Of a stretch of DNA of 64,000 bases, positions 50,450-58,944 are shown piece after piece; position 1 is the first letter of the stretch; every line of letters begins with the position of its first letter. A model generated the notes under the pieces. That model was not told the DNA's origin. It did not search any database and saw only the letters and a program-made list of their open reading frames with translations. The stretch lies in contig JANQKR010000048.1 in the NCBI GenBank assembly GCA_028281025.1, positions 162,101 to 226,100 on the forward strand, written 5' to 3'. The DNA is from Croceivirga sp. Its GTDB lineage: Bacteria > Bacteroidota > Bacteroidia > Flavobacteriales > Flavobacteriaceae. The translations under genes and the position numbers were made by a program.

Positions 50450-52414
50450 ATGCTTCTTGAAGGGAAAAAATTGCTAAATCTTCTATCAATCCTTTTTTTG
50501 GGACTCACCTTGGTATACCCCCAAGAGGAGGTAAAGGACAGAGATCCACTGATTGAGTTTCAAGAAACCGAAGGCGCAAATGGCAAATTGAAGTTTTTTG
50601 TCCAAACTCCCAACAGGTACGTTCAAAGCTCGGCCTATGATTGGTTGGAAGCCGTTATGGTTTATTTGGGTACTGCCGAAAAAATCAAGGATTCCAGCGC
50701 GATTTATACCTATAGGCTAATGCAGGCCCAATTGTATAATGATATTGGCGACTTTGATAAAAGTATTGCCCTTGCCAAAGAACTGTATGATGTTACGGAT
50801 AGTCTGGACACTCGATCCATTACCTTGGTCTTAAAGCTTTTGGATGACAATTATGGTAACCTCCAGATGTTTGACAAACAAATTGAGACCCGGGAGAAAA
50901 TGCAACGCCTTGGAGTGATTGAAGGCGTACGGTTTTATGATATTTATGCCAGTATGGGATTGTATCGTAAAGCGATGAACCAGTATATCCAAACGGATGG
51001 TATCGCTGTCCCGGACAATGACCATTTAGGTCTGGCCAAGCATCATAACAAAGTGGGCTATTATTTGTTTAAGGACAAATCGGCCGCTACGGCAATCAAC
51101 GAGTTCAATAAGGCACTTGGGTATTTAAAAGTGTACAACAACGATATTTCCAAACAAAAATCAGAGAATGATATTTTTGAAAGTGAGGCATTGCGTGCGG
51201 AGATAGAAGGGAATATTGGAAAGTGCCATGTGCTCCTAAAAGAACATATTGAAGCCATTCCCCTTTTGACCGATGGCATTGCGGTATTAAAGGAATTCAA
51301 CCACGGAAGGTATGGTCAGCATATTACCGACAATACCCTGGCTTTGGCCGAGGCGCATCTCAAGCTCGAAAACAATAGGACCGCAAAAAGGCTCTTGGAT
51401 GAAGAGTTTGAAGATATAGGCATCCAACAGGAAATAAAACGAAACAAACTCCTGGCTACCTACCACGAAAAATTCGAAAACTATAAGAGTTCAACCGCCT
51501 TATTAAAAAGAAACCAACAAATAACGGATTCGTTAAAGACCAATGAAGTTTCCATTTTAAACCAACAGTTGGTGGCCATAGTAGGGGACTCTGATTTGGA
51601 AAACTCGCGTAGGATCATAAACGAACAAAAACTGGCCAATGAAAAGATCCGAAGTGAGATACAGGCTAAGGACGAACGAATCAATCTTGTTTTCATTTCA
51701 TTGATTTTTACACTTTTAGGTTTTGCTGGCCTGGTGTATGCTTATATGAAAAGTATCAAAAACCAGCGCCTAATAGCAGATCAGAAGCATATCATTGAAA
51801 ACTCCCTAAAAGAGAAGGATTCCCTTTTAAAAGAAATCCACCATAGGGTTAAAAACAATTTGCAAATGGTTTCCAGTCTCTTGAGCCTGCAAACTAGGAA
51901 TACCAAAAGCAAAGCGGCAATCGTAGCCCTTGAAGAAGGTAAGAGTAGGGTAAAGGCAATGGCCTTGATACACCAAAAGTTATATCAGAACGACGATTTG
52001 TCGGTAATTGAAATGCAAGGCTATATCGAAAGCCTTATCAACAGCGTACAGTCCGTCTACAAAAAAGGGGGACATAACATTAGTATTACCGTTGATGCAG
52101 AGGGAACGGAGTTGGATATCGATAGGGCCATACCTTTTGGGCTTATTTTAAATGAACTGGTATCGAATACCTTTAAATATGCCTTTCCAGAGGGAGATGA
52201 CGATGGCAAGATTTACATCCACCTACGTAACAATGGCCAGGAAGGATATTTTGAATATGCGGACAATGGAGTAGGGCTTCCGGAAGATACCGAAGAACGT
52301 ACCAATAACTCCATGGGGCTACGACTTATCAATAGATTGGTCAATCAACTACAATCCAAATTGAACATCGACCGTAATAAGGAAGGGGTACGTTTCTGGT
52401 TCAATTTCAACTGA
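50450..52414 (+). CDS. TPR sensor histidine kinase of the HisKA_2 type
   Basis: 654 residues. A signal peptide (LLNLLSILFLGLTLVYPQ) precedes TPR-like helical repeats (about 70-400), a membrane span (INLVFISLIFTLLGFAGLVYAYM, about 405-430) and a HisKA_2/HATPase kinase. The phosphoacceptor region is LLKEIHHRVKNNLQMVSSLLSLQ with His464/465; the ATPase has LNELVSNTFKYAFP, YADNGVGLP and SMGLRLINRLVNQL. It is the likely partner of the LytTR regulator, with an operator of the same type in its own promoter. Confidence 0.92.
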   Translation: MLLEGKKLLNLLSILFLGLTLVYPQEEVKDRDPLIEFQETEGANGKLKFFVQTPNRYVQSSAYDWLEAVMVYLGTAEKIKDSSAIYTYRLMQAQLYNDIGDFDKSIALAKELYDVTDSLDTRSITLVLKLLDDNYGNLQMFDKQIETREKMQRLGVIEGVRFYDIYASMGLYRKAMNQYIQTDGIAVPDNDHLGLAKHHNKVGYYLFKDKSAATAINEFNKALGYLKVYNNDISKQKSENDIFESEALRAEIEGNIGKCHVLLKEHIEAIPLLTDGIAVLKEFNHGRYGQHITDNTLALAEAHLKLENNRTAKRLLDEEFEDIGIQQEIKRNKLLATYHEKFENYKSSTALLKRNQQITDSLKTNEVSILNQQLVAIVGDSDLENSRRIINEQKLANEKIRSEIQAKDERINLVFISLIFTLLGFAGLVYAYMKSIKNQRLIADQKHIIENSLKEKDSLLKEIHHRVKNNLQMVSSLLSLQTRNTKSKAAIVALEEGKSRVKAMALIHQKLYQNDDLSVIEMQGYIESLINSVQSVYKKGGHNISITVDAEGTELDIDRAIPFGLILNELVSNTFKYAFPEGDDDGKIYIHLRNNGQEGYFEYADNGVGLPEDTEERTNNSMGLRLINRLVNQLQSKLNIDRNKEGVRFWFNFN

Positions 52415-52523
52415 TTCTACCGGTTTTTTTTTGACATTACATGAATAAGTCCATCTCCGCTAAGATGATGCAACCTCTGAACGGGAAACCTACATAAATA
52501 ATAAAGGAAATCCCTTACGTCGT

Positions 52524-52531
52524 TATTTTTG
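52524..52531 (+). promoter_or_regulatory. -7 box of the TolB-like gene
   Basis: TATTTTTG, a full match, 74 bp before the ATG at 52606. The rest of the 190-bp gap (52415-52605) shows no gene or clear structure; a T-run follows the kinase stop without a hairpin. Confidence 0.4.
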
Positions 52532-52605
52532 TATCATAGATTGAAACTATTGGATGCTTTTTTCTCGTCCAAGAAGAATATCTTGTAAGGAACAAATGGA
52601 TTTTC

Positions 52606-54129
52606 ATGTCAAAATTATTCTTTCAGTATTGTATTGTTGGCTTCGTTTTTGTGAATCAGGTAATTTCTGCCCAAGACCCAGGCTTGGGAATCTTTACCGG
52701 TAATAGGGACATCGGCAGTCCTAAAATTTCGGGTAATGCCTCTTACGATGACGATGAACAAACCTATACGATTGTTGGGGCCGGAGAGAACATTTGGGGA
52801 CAACGTGATGAGTTCAGGTATTTATACCAAAAGATAAAAGGGGATTTCATAGCTACCGCCAATTTTGAATTTGAGGGATATAATGAAGTACATCGGAAGA
52901 CGGGATGGATGGCCCGTGCCAGTGAGGCCGATAATGCGGTGATGGTCGGCGGATTCCTCCATGGTGATGGCCTCACAGCGGGGCAATGGCGTGAGAGAAG
53001 AGGGGCCGATATGCAGAACCCCGAAGATGATGTTTGGGCACCAAAACGCTTTTACCAAATCATTCAATTGGAGCGAAAAGGCAGTGAATTCATTGTACGC
53101 GCAGCACATGCCGGTGCGCCTTTGCAGGAAATCAGCAGAAAAAAGTTGCCGTTCATGCCAGAAGAAGTATTAACGGGAATCGTCATTTGTTCCCATGATG
53201 CCAATACAAAGGAAACCGCAAAAGTATGGAACGTGCGTATCGATAAGCCGGTGGCAGAAGGGTATGACCCTTATAATGCCGGGTGGATGGGCTGCCGTAT
53301 GGAAACCATGAATGTTTTTACCGGTAAACGCAAGGTGATTTTTGAAAAGGACGATCGTTTTGAAGCTCCCAATTGGATGCCCGATGGTAAACGTTTACTC
53401 TTTAATATGGATGGTTTTGCCTATACCATGCCGGTAACCAGGGGAGCACCTCAAAAACTAAATACCGGTTTTGCCAATAAATTGAACAATGACCACTGCA
53501 TATCCTTTGATGGAAAACAGTTGGCCATTAGTCATGGGGAAGGCCTTTCCTCCAAGATTTATACATTGCCCTTATCGGGAGGAACACCACGACTGATCAC
53601 AGAGAAAGAGCCCTCATTTCTGCATGGTTGGGCACCCAACAACAGGGAGTTGACCTATGTGGCGAAGCGGGGTAATGGCGGTTACAATATTTATAAAATT
53701 GGCATTAAAAAAGGGAGCAAGGAAGTACAGCTTACCGATGTGAAGAAATACGAACATGTGGATGGCAGTGAGTATTCTCCCGACGGAAAATATATTTATT
53801 ACAATGGTTCCACCAAGGGGGGAAGCATGCAAATATGGCGTATGCGGCCGGATGGTAGCCGAAAGGAGCAATTGACCTTTGACCAGTACAACAACTGGTT
53901 CCCCCACATCTCCCCGGATGGGAAATGGATTGCGTTTCTATCATATGGAAATGATATTCCCTTAAATTCACATCCATCCTTTAAACGGGTGATGCTGCGT
54001 TTAATGCCCACCAAAGGAGGGACCATTAAAACAATTGCCCATTTATATGGTGGACAGGGGACCATTAACGTAAATTCTTGGTCACCGGACAGCAAACATA
54101 TTGCATTTGTAAGCAATTCACGCCCATAA
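52606..54129 (+). CDS. Secreted TolB-like beta-propeller with an N-terminal laminin-G-like domain
   Basis: 507 residues with a signal peptide (FFQYCIVGFVFVNQVISA). Residues about 30-215 form a DUF1349/concanavalin-like domain (YLYQKIKGDFIATANFEFEGYNEVHRKTGWMAR). The C-terminal part is a six-bladed TolB/WD40-like propeller with repeated PDGK/SPDSK motifs (WMPDGKRLLFNMDGF, YSPDGKYIYYNGS, ISPDGKWIAFLS, WSPDSKHIAFVS). It may bind carbohydrate or act as a periplasmic biopolymer sensor. No catalytic residues can be named. Confidence 0.87.
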   Translation: MSKLFFQYCIVGFVFVNQVISAQDPGLGIFTGNRDIGSPKISGNASYDDDEQTYTIVGAGENIWGQRDEFRYLYQKIKGDFIATANFEFEGYNEVHRKTGWMARASEADNAVMVGGFLHGDGLTAGQWRERRGADMQNPEDDVWAPKRFYQIIQLERKGSEFIVRAAHAGAPLQEISRKKLPFMPEEVLTGIVICSHDANTKETAKVWNVRIDKPVAEGYDPYNAGWMGCRMETMNVFTGKRKVIFEKDDRFEAPNWMPDGKRLLFNMDGFAYTMPVTRGAPQKLNTGFANKLNNDHCISFDGKQLAISHGEGLSSKIYTLPLSGGTPRLITEKEPSFLHGWAPNNRELTYVAKRGNGGYNIYKIGIKKGSKEVQLTDVKKYEHVDGSEYSPDGKYIYYNGSTKGGSMQIWRMRPDGSRKEQLTFDQYNNWFPHISPDGKWIAFLSYGNDIPLNSHPSFKRVMLRLMPTKGGTIKTIAHLYGGQGTINVNSWSPDSKHIAFVSNSRP

Positions 54130-54190
54130 ATTCAAATTAGGTTACCCCTTATAATTTTTGCTTTCCATTATGGGTATTTTTGCCAATAGT

Positions 54191-55243
54191 ATGAAGGCAA
54201 GTTACCATAAGTATGTTTTACGGTTTAAACAGCCCAGTGGAACTTCAAGGGGAGTTTTAATTGAGAAGGAAACCTGGTTTTTGGTTCTGGAATCCGATGA
54301 TGAATTGGGATTGGGGGAATGTGGTATTTTAAGGGGGTTGAGCTTTGACGATAAACCGGACTACGAGGAGAAACTCAAATGGGTCTGTGCCCATATAGGT
54401 TTGGGAAAACAAAAGTTGTTTGAGGGGTTGGACGATTATCCATCAATAAAGTTTGGTCTGGAACAAGCATTTTTGTCCTTCCGTTCAAATAACCCGTTTC
54501 ATCTTTTCCCTTCCGACTTTCTCTCTGCCGGAACCCCAATACCTATAAATGGTCTGGTCTGGATGGGGGATAGGGACTTTATGTTCGAACAGATCAAACA
54601 AAAATTGGATGAGGGCTTTTCATGTATTAAAATGAAGATTGGGGCCATTGATTTTGAAACGGAATTGGGCTTGCTCCGGTATATCCGAAAACAATTTCCA
54701 AGGGGAGACATCGAAATTCGTGTCGATGCCAATGGGGCGTTTACCACTGATGAGGCACTGCGTAAACTGGAAATCCTGGCGAGTTTGGATATCCATTCCA
54801 TAGAACAACCCATTAAACCGGGACAATGGGAAGCTATGGTATTACTCTGTGAAAAGAGCCCGTTACCCATTGCCCTGGACGAAGAGTTGATCGGGATAAC
54901 CGATGTAACAAAACGCAGGGAATTGATACAAACCGTAAAGCCGCAGTACATCATTTTAAAACCAAGTTTGTTGGGCGGATTTGTTGAAAGTGAAAATTGG
55001 ATAGCATTGGCAGAGGAACATGGTGTGGGATGGTGGGTCACCAGTGCACTGGAAAGCAATATAGGCTTAAATGCCATAGCCCAATGGACCTATACATTGA
55101 ACAATAAACTACCCCAGGGTTTGGGTACTGGGGGCTTGTTCACCAATAACTTCAACGCTCCGCTTATCGTGGAGAATGGTAAGCTTTTTTACCGAAAAGG
55201 ATTATCTTGGCAAGCGGACATAATCAAAACAATATGTACATAG
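54191..55243 (+). CDS. menC: o-Succinylbenzoate synthase
   Basis: 350 residues from ATG 54191 (MKASYHKYVLRFKQPSGTSRGVL); upstream ATGs at 54158 and 54170 are possible. An enolase-superfamily enzyme: the Lys base in KMKIG, metal ligands Asp in VDANGAF, Glu in IEQPIK and Asp-Glu in LDEELIG, and a second Lys in ILKPSLLGG. It dehydrates SHCHC to o-succinylbenzoate in menaquinone synthesis. It overlaps the next gene by 10 bp and shares an operon with menE. Confidence 0.93.
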   Translation: MKASYHKYVLRFKQPSGTSRGVLIEKETWFLVLESDDELGLGECGILRGLSFDDKPDYEEKLKWVCAHIGLGKQKLFEGLDDYPSIKFGLEQAFLSFRSNNPFHLFPSDFLSAGTPIPINGLVWMGDRDFMFEQIKQKLDEGFSCIKMKIGAIDFETELGLLRYIRKQFPRGDIEIRVDANGAFTTDEALRKLEILASLDIHSIEQPIKPGQWEAMVLLCEKSPLPIALDEELIGITDVTKRRELIQTVKPQYIILKPSLLGGFVESENWIALAEEHGVGWWVTSALESNIGLNAIAQWTYTLNNKLPQGLGTGGLFTNNFNAPLIVENGKLFYRKGLSWQADIIKTICT

Positions 55244-56172
55244 AACAGGGATATAGGGGGAATATAGGAATTTGGAAATATTTCGTGATTCCCATTGGCT
55301 TCATCGCTTTTATGGTAATGAACTATGTATTGACCATAAATTCCCCGGTAAATGTTGAGGATGCCATGGCGGCAATGATTGACCAGTTTGGTTCCAACTT
55401 GGTGCTGATCATGTTATTGATTCCACTGGTAGCCGGATTCTTTTTGGTTTTGGGATGGACCTATCTGGTGCATGGCCAATCCATTAACTCCCTTACCACT
55501 TCCAGGCCAAAAACGGATTGGAGTAGGATTTTCTATGCCTTTTTCCTTTGGGGAGGGATTACGGCCATTTTCACCTTGATCGATGTATATGCGTCTCCGG
55601 AAGATTATGTCCTGAATTTTAATCTGTCCAAATTTATTCCCTTGGCTGTCATTGCCATTCTATTGATTCCCTTACAGACCAGTTTTGAAGAATATCTTTT
55701 TCGGGGTCATATGATGCAGGGACTGGGAATTTTAGCTAAAAATCGTTGGCTGCCCTTGGTCATCACTTCGGTTTTATTTGGACTGATGCACATTGCAAAT
55801 CCAGAGGTCGAAAAGCTGGGATTGGGCCTCATGGTCTACTATATTGGAACAGGTTTCTTTTTGGGCATCATTACGCTCATGGACGAAGGTTTGGAACTCG
55901 CACTGGGATTCCATGCCGCCAATAATTTGATAACGGCACTTTTGGTAACGGCCGATTGGACCGCTTTTCAGACAAATTCCATTTATCGTGACGTTTCCGA
56001 ACCCAGCTTGGGACTGGATGCATTTATTCCGGTTTTTGTGGTATTCCCTATTTTGTTGGTCATCTTTTCACGAAAGTATAAATGGTCCAATTGGAGGGAA
56101 CGGTTGATTGGTGATGTGATGACCAAAGAAAAGTTTATAGCTATCCAAGATGGGAATTCATCCAGCGTTTAA
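55234..56172 (+). CDS. CPBP family intramembrane metalloprotease
   Basis: 312 residues from ATG 55234, inside the end of menC; the frame opens earlier (55207). About eight membrane spans. The CPBP/Abi catalytic motif is present: SFEEYLFRGHMMQ (Glu-Glu and Arg), FGLMHIANPE (His) and GFHAANN (His). Such proteins are related to CAAX proteases and may process membrane proteins. It lies between menC and menE and overlaps both, so it is part of that operon; a functional link to menaquinone synthesis is unknown. Confidence 0.88.
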   Translation: MYIEQGYRGNIGIWKYFVIPIGFIAFMVMNYVLTINSPVNVEDAMAAMIDQFGSNLVLIMLLIPLVAGFFLVLGWTYLVHGQSINSLTTSRPKTDWSRIFYAFFLWGGITAIFTLIDVYASPEDYVLNFNLSKFIPLAVIAILLIPLQTSFEEYLFRGHMMQGLGILAKNRWLPLVITSVLFGLMHIANPEVEKLGLGLMVYYIGTGFFLGIITLMDEGLELALGFHAANNLITALLVTADWTAFQTNSIYRDVSEPSLGLDAFIPVFVVFPILLVIFSRKYKWSNWRERLIGDVMTKEKFIAIQDGNSSSV

Positions 56173-57220
56173 GCTCAACGGTATCCATTTTGATGAAGAT
56201 GGATTATATGAAGTGGCCTATTCCTGGGTAAAGGAAGGGCAGGATTTTGAAAAGGCCGCAGGTAATTTTCTATTGGAATGGCTCGGACCATCAGAATGTA
56301 TCCCCATACAAACTTCCGGTTCTACGGGTCAACCCAAAATTATTGAAATCAACAAGGAATTCATGGTCAACTCTGCGTTGACCACAGGTAGGTTTTTTGA
56401 CCTTAGACCAGGAAGTTCCGCGCTTCTATGTCTTTCTGCCCAACATATTGCTGGGAAAATGATGTTGGTAAGGGCATTGATTTTGGGTTTGGAATTGGAT
56501 ATTGTTGCCCCCTCGTCAAAACCTTTAACAGGCCATCAAAAGCAATACGGATTTTGTGCCATGGTGCCCTTGCAAGTAGAAAATTCCTTGGCCGATCTTC
56601 AAAATATTGAAAAACTTATTGTTGGTGGTGCGCCAATATCAAAATCACTTCGGGAAGCCTTGGCAAAACAGCGAGGAACCATTTTTGAGACCTATGGCAT
56701 GACGGAAACGGTGACCCACATTGCAGTGAGGGAAATAGGAAATGTCAAATCGGGCACGTACGAGACCTATTTCCGGACCTTGCCCGATATACAAATTGAA
56801 AGGGATGAAAGGGGTTGCTTGGTCATTGTTGCTCCAAAGGTCGCTGCGGAAAGGATCGTTACCAATGATTTGGTGGAAATTAGGGATGACACCCATTTTA
56901 AATGGCTGGGCAGGTACGACAATGTCATCAATTCTGGAGGAGTCAAATTAATTCCTGAGCGAATCGAGGAAAAATTGGCGCCACTGATTGAAAACAGGTT
57001 TTTTGCTTTTGGTATTCCCCACGGGCAACTTGGGGAGGAGTTGGTACTTATAATTGAAGGGGATTTGGATAGGGAAGTATTACAAAAAGGAATAGATAAC
57101 CTGCGAGACCTTGATAAGTTTGAAAAACCCAAGCAGATTTTAAGCACACCAAAGTTTGTGGAAACCAAAAATGGGAAGATTCGCCGGGAAGAAACGGTAC
57201 TTCAATTGCAAAAGCCCTAA
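56150..57220 (+). CDS. menE: o-Succinylbenzoate-CoA ligase
   Basis: 356 residues, a short member of the AMP-binding enzyme family, as in other flavobacteria. PIQTSGSTGQPKIIEI is the P-loop, ETYGMTETVTHI the adenylate-binding motif and FKWLGRYDNVINSGGVKLIPERIE the hinge with the catalytic region; KNGKIRRE contains the C-terminal catalytic Lys. It activates o-succinylbenzoate for MenB. It overlaps the CPBP gene by 23 bp. Confidence 0.92.
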   Translation: MGIHPAFKLNGIHFDEDGLYEVAYSWVKEGQDFEKAAGNFLLEWLGPSECIPIQTSGSTGQPKIIEINKEFMVNSALTTGRFFDLRPGSSALLCLSAQHIAGKMMLVRALILGLELDIVAPSSKPLTGHQKQYGFCAMVPLQVENSLADLQNIEKLIVGGAPISKSLREALAKQRGTIFETYGMTETVTHIAVREIGNVKSGTYETYFRTLPDIQIERDERGCLVIVAPKVAAERIVTNDLVEIRDDTHFKWLGRYDNVINSGGVKLIPERIEEKLAPLIENRFFAFGIPHGQLGEELVLIIEGDLDREVLQKGIDNLRDLDKFEKPKQILSTPKFVETKNGKIRREETVLQLQKP

Positions 57221-57288
57221 GTTTGAGCCATAGGAATTCCCCAAAACCCTTCCCCAGGTGTGACCTACCGATAGTCAAAGCATATCGG

Positions 57289-57386
57289 AGCCAAGAATCA
57301 AGAGTCAAGAGTCAAGAATCAAGAATCAAGAGTCAAGAATCAAGAGTCAAGAGTCAGGAATCAAGAGCCAAGCTCCAAGAAACAAG
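57289..57386. repeat. Heptanucleotide tandem array, 14 copies (ARYCAAG type)
   Basis: Fourteen consecutive 7-bp units, mostly AGTCAAG or AATCAAG, with the last units diverging (AGCCAAG, CTCCAAG, AAACAAG). Copies alternate irregularly, so the array looks amplified by slippage and drift. It lies in the gap between menE and the M24 peptidase. A coding frame runs through it only because of the seven-base period. Confidence 0.9.
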
Positions 57387-57394
57387 ATTGGCTT

Positions 57395-57478
57395 ATCCTA
57401 ACTCCCAACTTCCAACCCCTAACACCCAACACCCAACACCCAACTTCTAACACCTAACTTCTAATATCTAATATCTCC
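57395..57478. repeat. Second heptanucleotide array, 12 copies (YWYCYAA type)
   Basis: Twelve 7-bp units of a different sequence (CACCCAA, CTTCTAA, TATCTAA and relatives) begin 8 bp after the first array and keep the same period. No structure other than the repeat is visible. Confidence 0.85.
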
Positions 57479-57528
57479 ATGGCGCTGCCTCAAGCTAGTT
57501 CATTATCTTCATGGAAAAATCAAACTCC

Positions 57529-58872
57529 ATGAAATTAGCACACTACATTTTTCTTCTCTTTCCATGCCTTGTGTTGACCCAGCAAATCCTTCCAGAGAAG
57601 GAACGCGCAAGGGTGGTCGATGAAATTTTAGCAGATCGGTTCAACAACGTACTTCCAGAATTGATGGATAAAACGGATATTGACATGTGGCTGATCATTT
57701 CACGGGAGTATAATGAGGATCCGGTTTTACGTACCATGTTGCCCGCAACCTGGTTGAATGCCCGCCGAAGGACCGTCCTGCTCTTTTATCGGGATGCAGC
57801 CAAGGACAGTATCCATAAGCTGGCAGTGGCCAGATACAGTGTTGGAAAGAATATAGAATCGGCATGGGATAAAGAGAAAGAACCCAATCAGTGGAAACGA
57901 TTGGTGCAGTTGATTGAAGAACGCAATCCCAGGAAAATAGGCCTAAACTTTTCAAAAGACCACAATATTGCCGATGGTCTGGTAAAAACGGATCATGAAG
58001 AATTGCTTGAAAACCTTCCCAAAAAATATCGTTCCAGGATAGTGTCGGCAGAACAGTTGGCGGTACGCTGGATTGAAACACGAACCGAAAGGGAGATGAT
58101 TATTTATAACCAATTGGTGGATATTACCCACGATATTATTGCCGAAGCCTTTTCGGAAAAAGTGATTACTCCAGGCGTGACCACTACATCGGAAGTGGAA
58201 TGGTGGATGCGTCAAAAAGCTACCGATTTGGGATTGGAAACCTGGTTTCACCCAACAGTGGACATACAACGCAGCAGTGAAGAACTGGTGAGTCATTTGT
58301 ATTCATTTTCAGGTAGGCCGGAAGATATGGTTATCCTACCAGGGGATTTGCTGCACTGTGATTTTGGCATTACCTATTTACGCCTTAATACGGACTGTCA
58401 GGAATTGGCCTATGTGCTTAAGCCAAAAGAAAAAAGTCCGCCCAGTTTTTTGGTCAATGCCTTAAAAGAGGGCAACAGGGTCCAGGATTTTTTAACGATG
58501 AACATAATCCAGGGTAAAACAGGGAATCAAATTTTGGCAAAGGCCTTGTCCGATGCCAGGGAGGCGGGATTGCGACCTGCCATTTATACACACCCCCTGG
58601 GGCTGTATGGCCATTCTGCGGGAACAACCATTGGGATGTGGGATGCGCAGGAAGGGGTAATGAAAGATGATGGGGAGAATTATCCACTAAACCCCAATAC
58701 GGTATATGCCATTGAATTGAATACCACAGTGACGATTCCGGAATGGAAAAGGGACATCCGTATCATGTTGGAAGAAGCTGGTTTTTTTGGCGAAGATGGG
58801 TTTCGATATGTCAATGGTCGCCAGACCGAATTGTTATTGATACCTCGTGTTCGGGCATATCAAGGGAATTGA
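57529..58872 (+). CDS. Secreted M24 family metallopeptidase
   Basis: 447 residues from ATG 57529 (MKLAHYIFLLFPCLVLTQQ, a signal peptide); an upstream ATG at 57511 adds six residues. The C-terminal half is a creatinase/Xaa-Pro-aminopeptidase fold with metal ligands visible in LLHCDFGITYLRLNTDCQELAY (two Asp), HPLGLYGHSAGT (His) and YAIELNTTV (Glu). The N-terminal half is the regulatory creatinase domain. It is probably a periplasmic aminopeptidase; the exact specificity is unknown. Confidence 0.88.
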   Translation: MKLAHYIFLLFPCLVLTQQILPEKERARVVDEILADRFNNVLPELMDKTDIDMWLIISREYNEDPVLRTMLPATWLNARRRTVLLFYRDAAKDSIHKLAVARYSVGKNIESAWDKEKEPNQWKRLVQLIEERNPRKIGLNFSKDHNIADGLVKTDHEELLENLPKKYRSRIVSAEQLAVRWIETRTEREMIIYNQLVDITHDIIAEAFSEKVITPGVTTTSEVEWWMRQKATDLGLETWFHPTVDIQRSSEELVSHLYSFSGRPEDMVILPGDLLHCDFGITYLRLNTDCQELAYVLKPKEKSPPSFLVNALKEGNRVQDFLTMNIIQGKTGNQILAKALSDAREAGLRPAIYTHPLGLYGHSAGTTIGMWDAQEGVMKDDGENYPLNPNTVYAIELNTTVTIPEWKRDIRIMLEEAGFFGEDGFRYVNGRQTELLLIPRVRAYQGN

Positions 58873-58944
58873 GGGTAACGTTAAAGTTTACTTTAATCGG
58901 TTGTTAATTTGACTGATTGTGAGTAAATTATAAGAAAAATTGCT

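Noticed and set aside
57223..57450. 75-codon ORF with repeated SQESRVK peptides
   Set aside because: It is produced by the 7-bp repeat array, whose period keeps a frame open; no start signal or domain is present.
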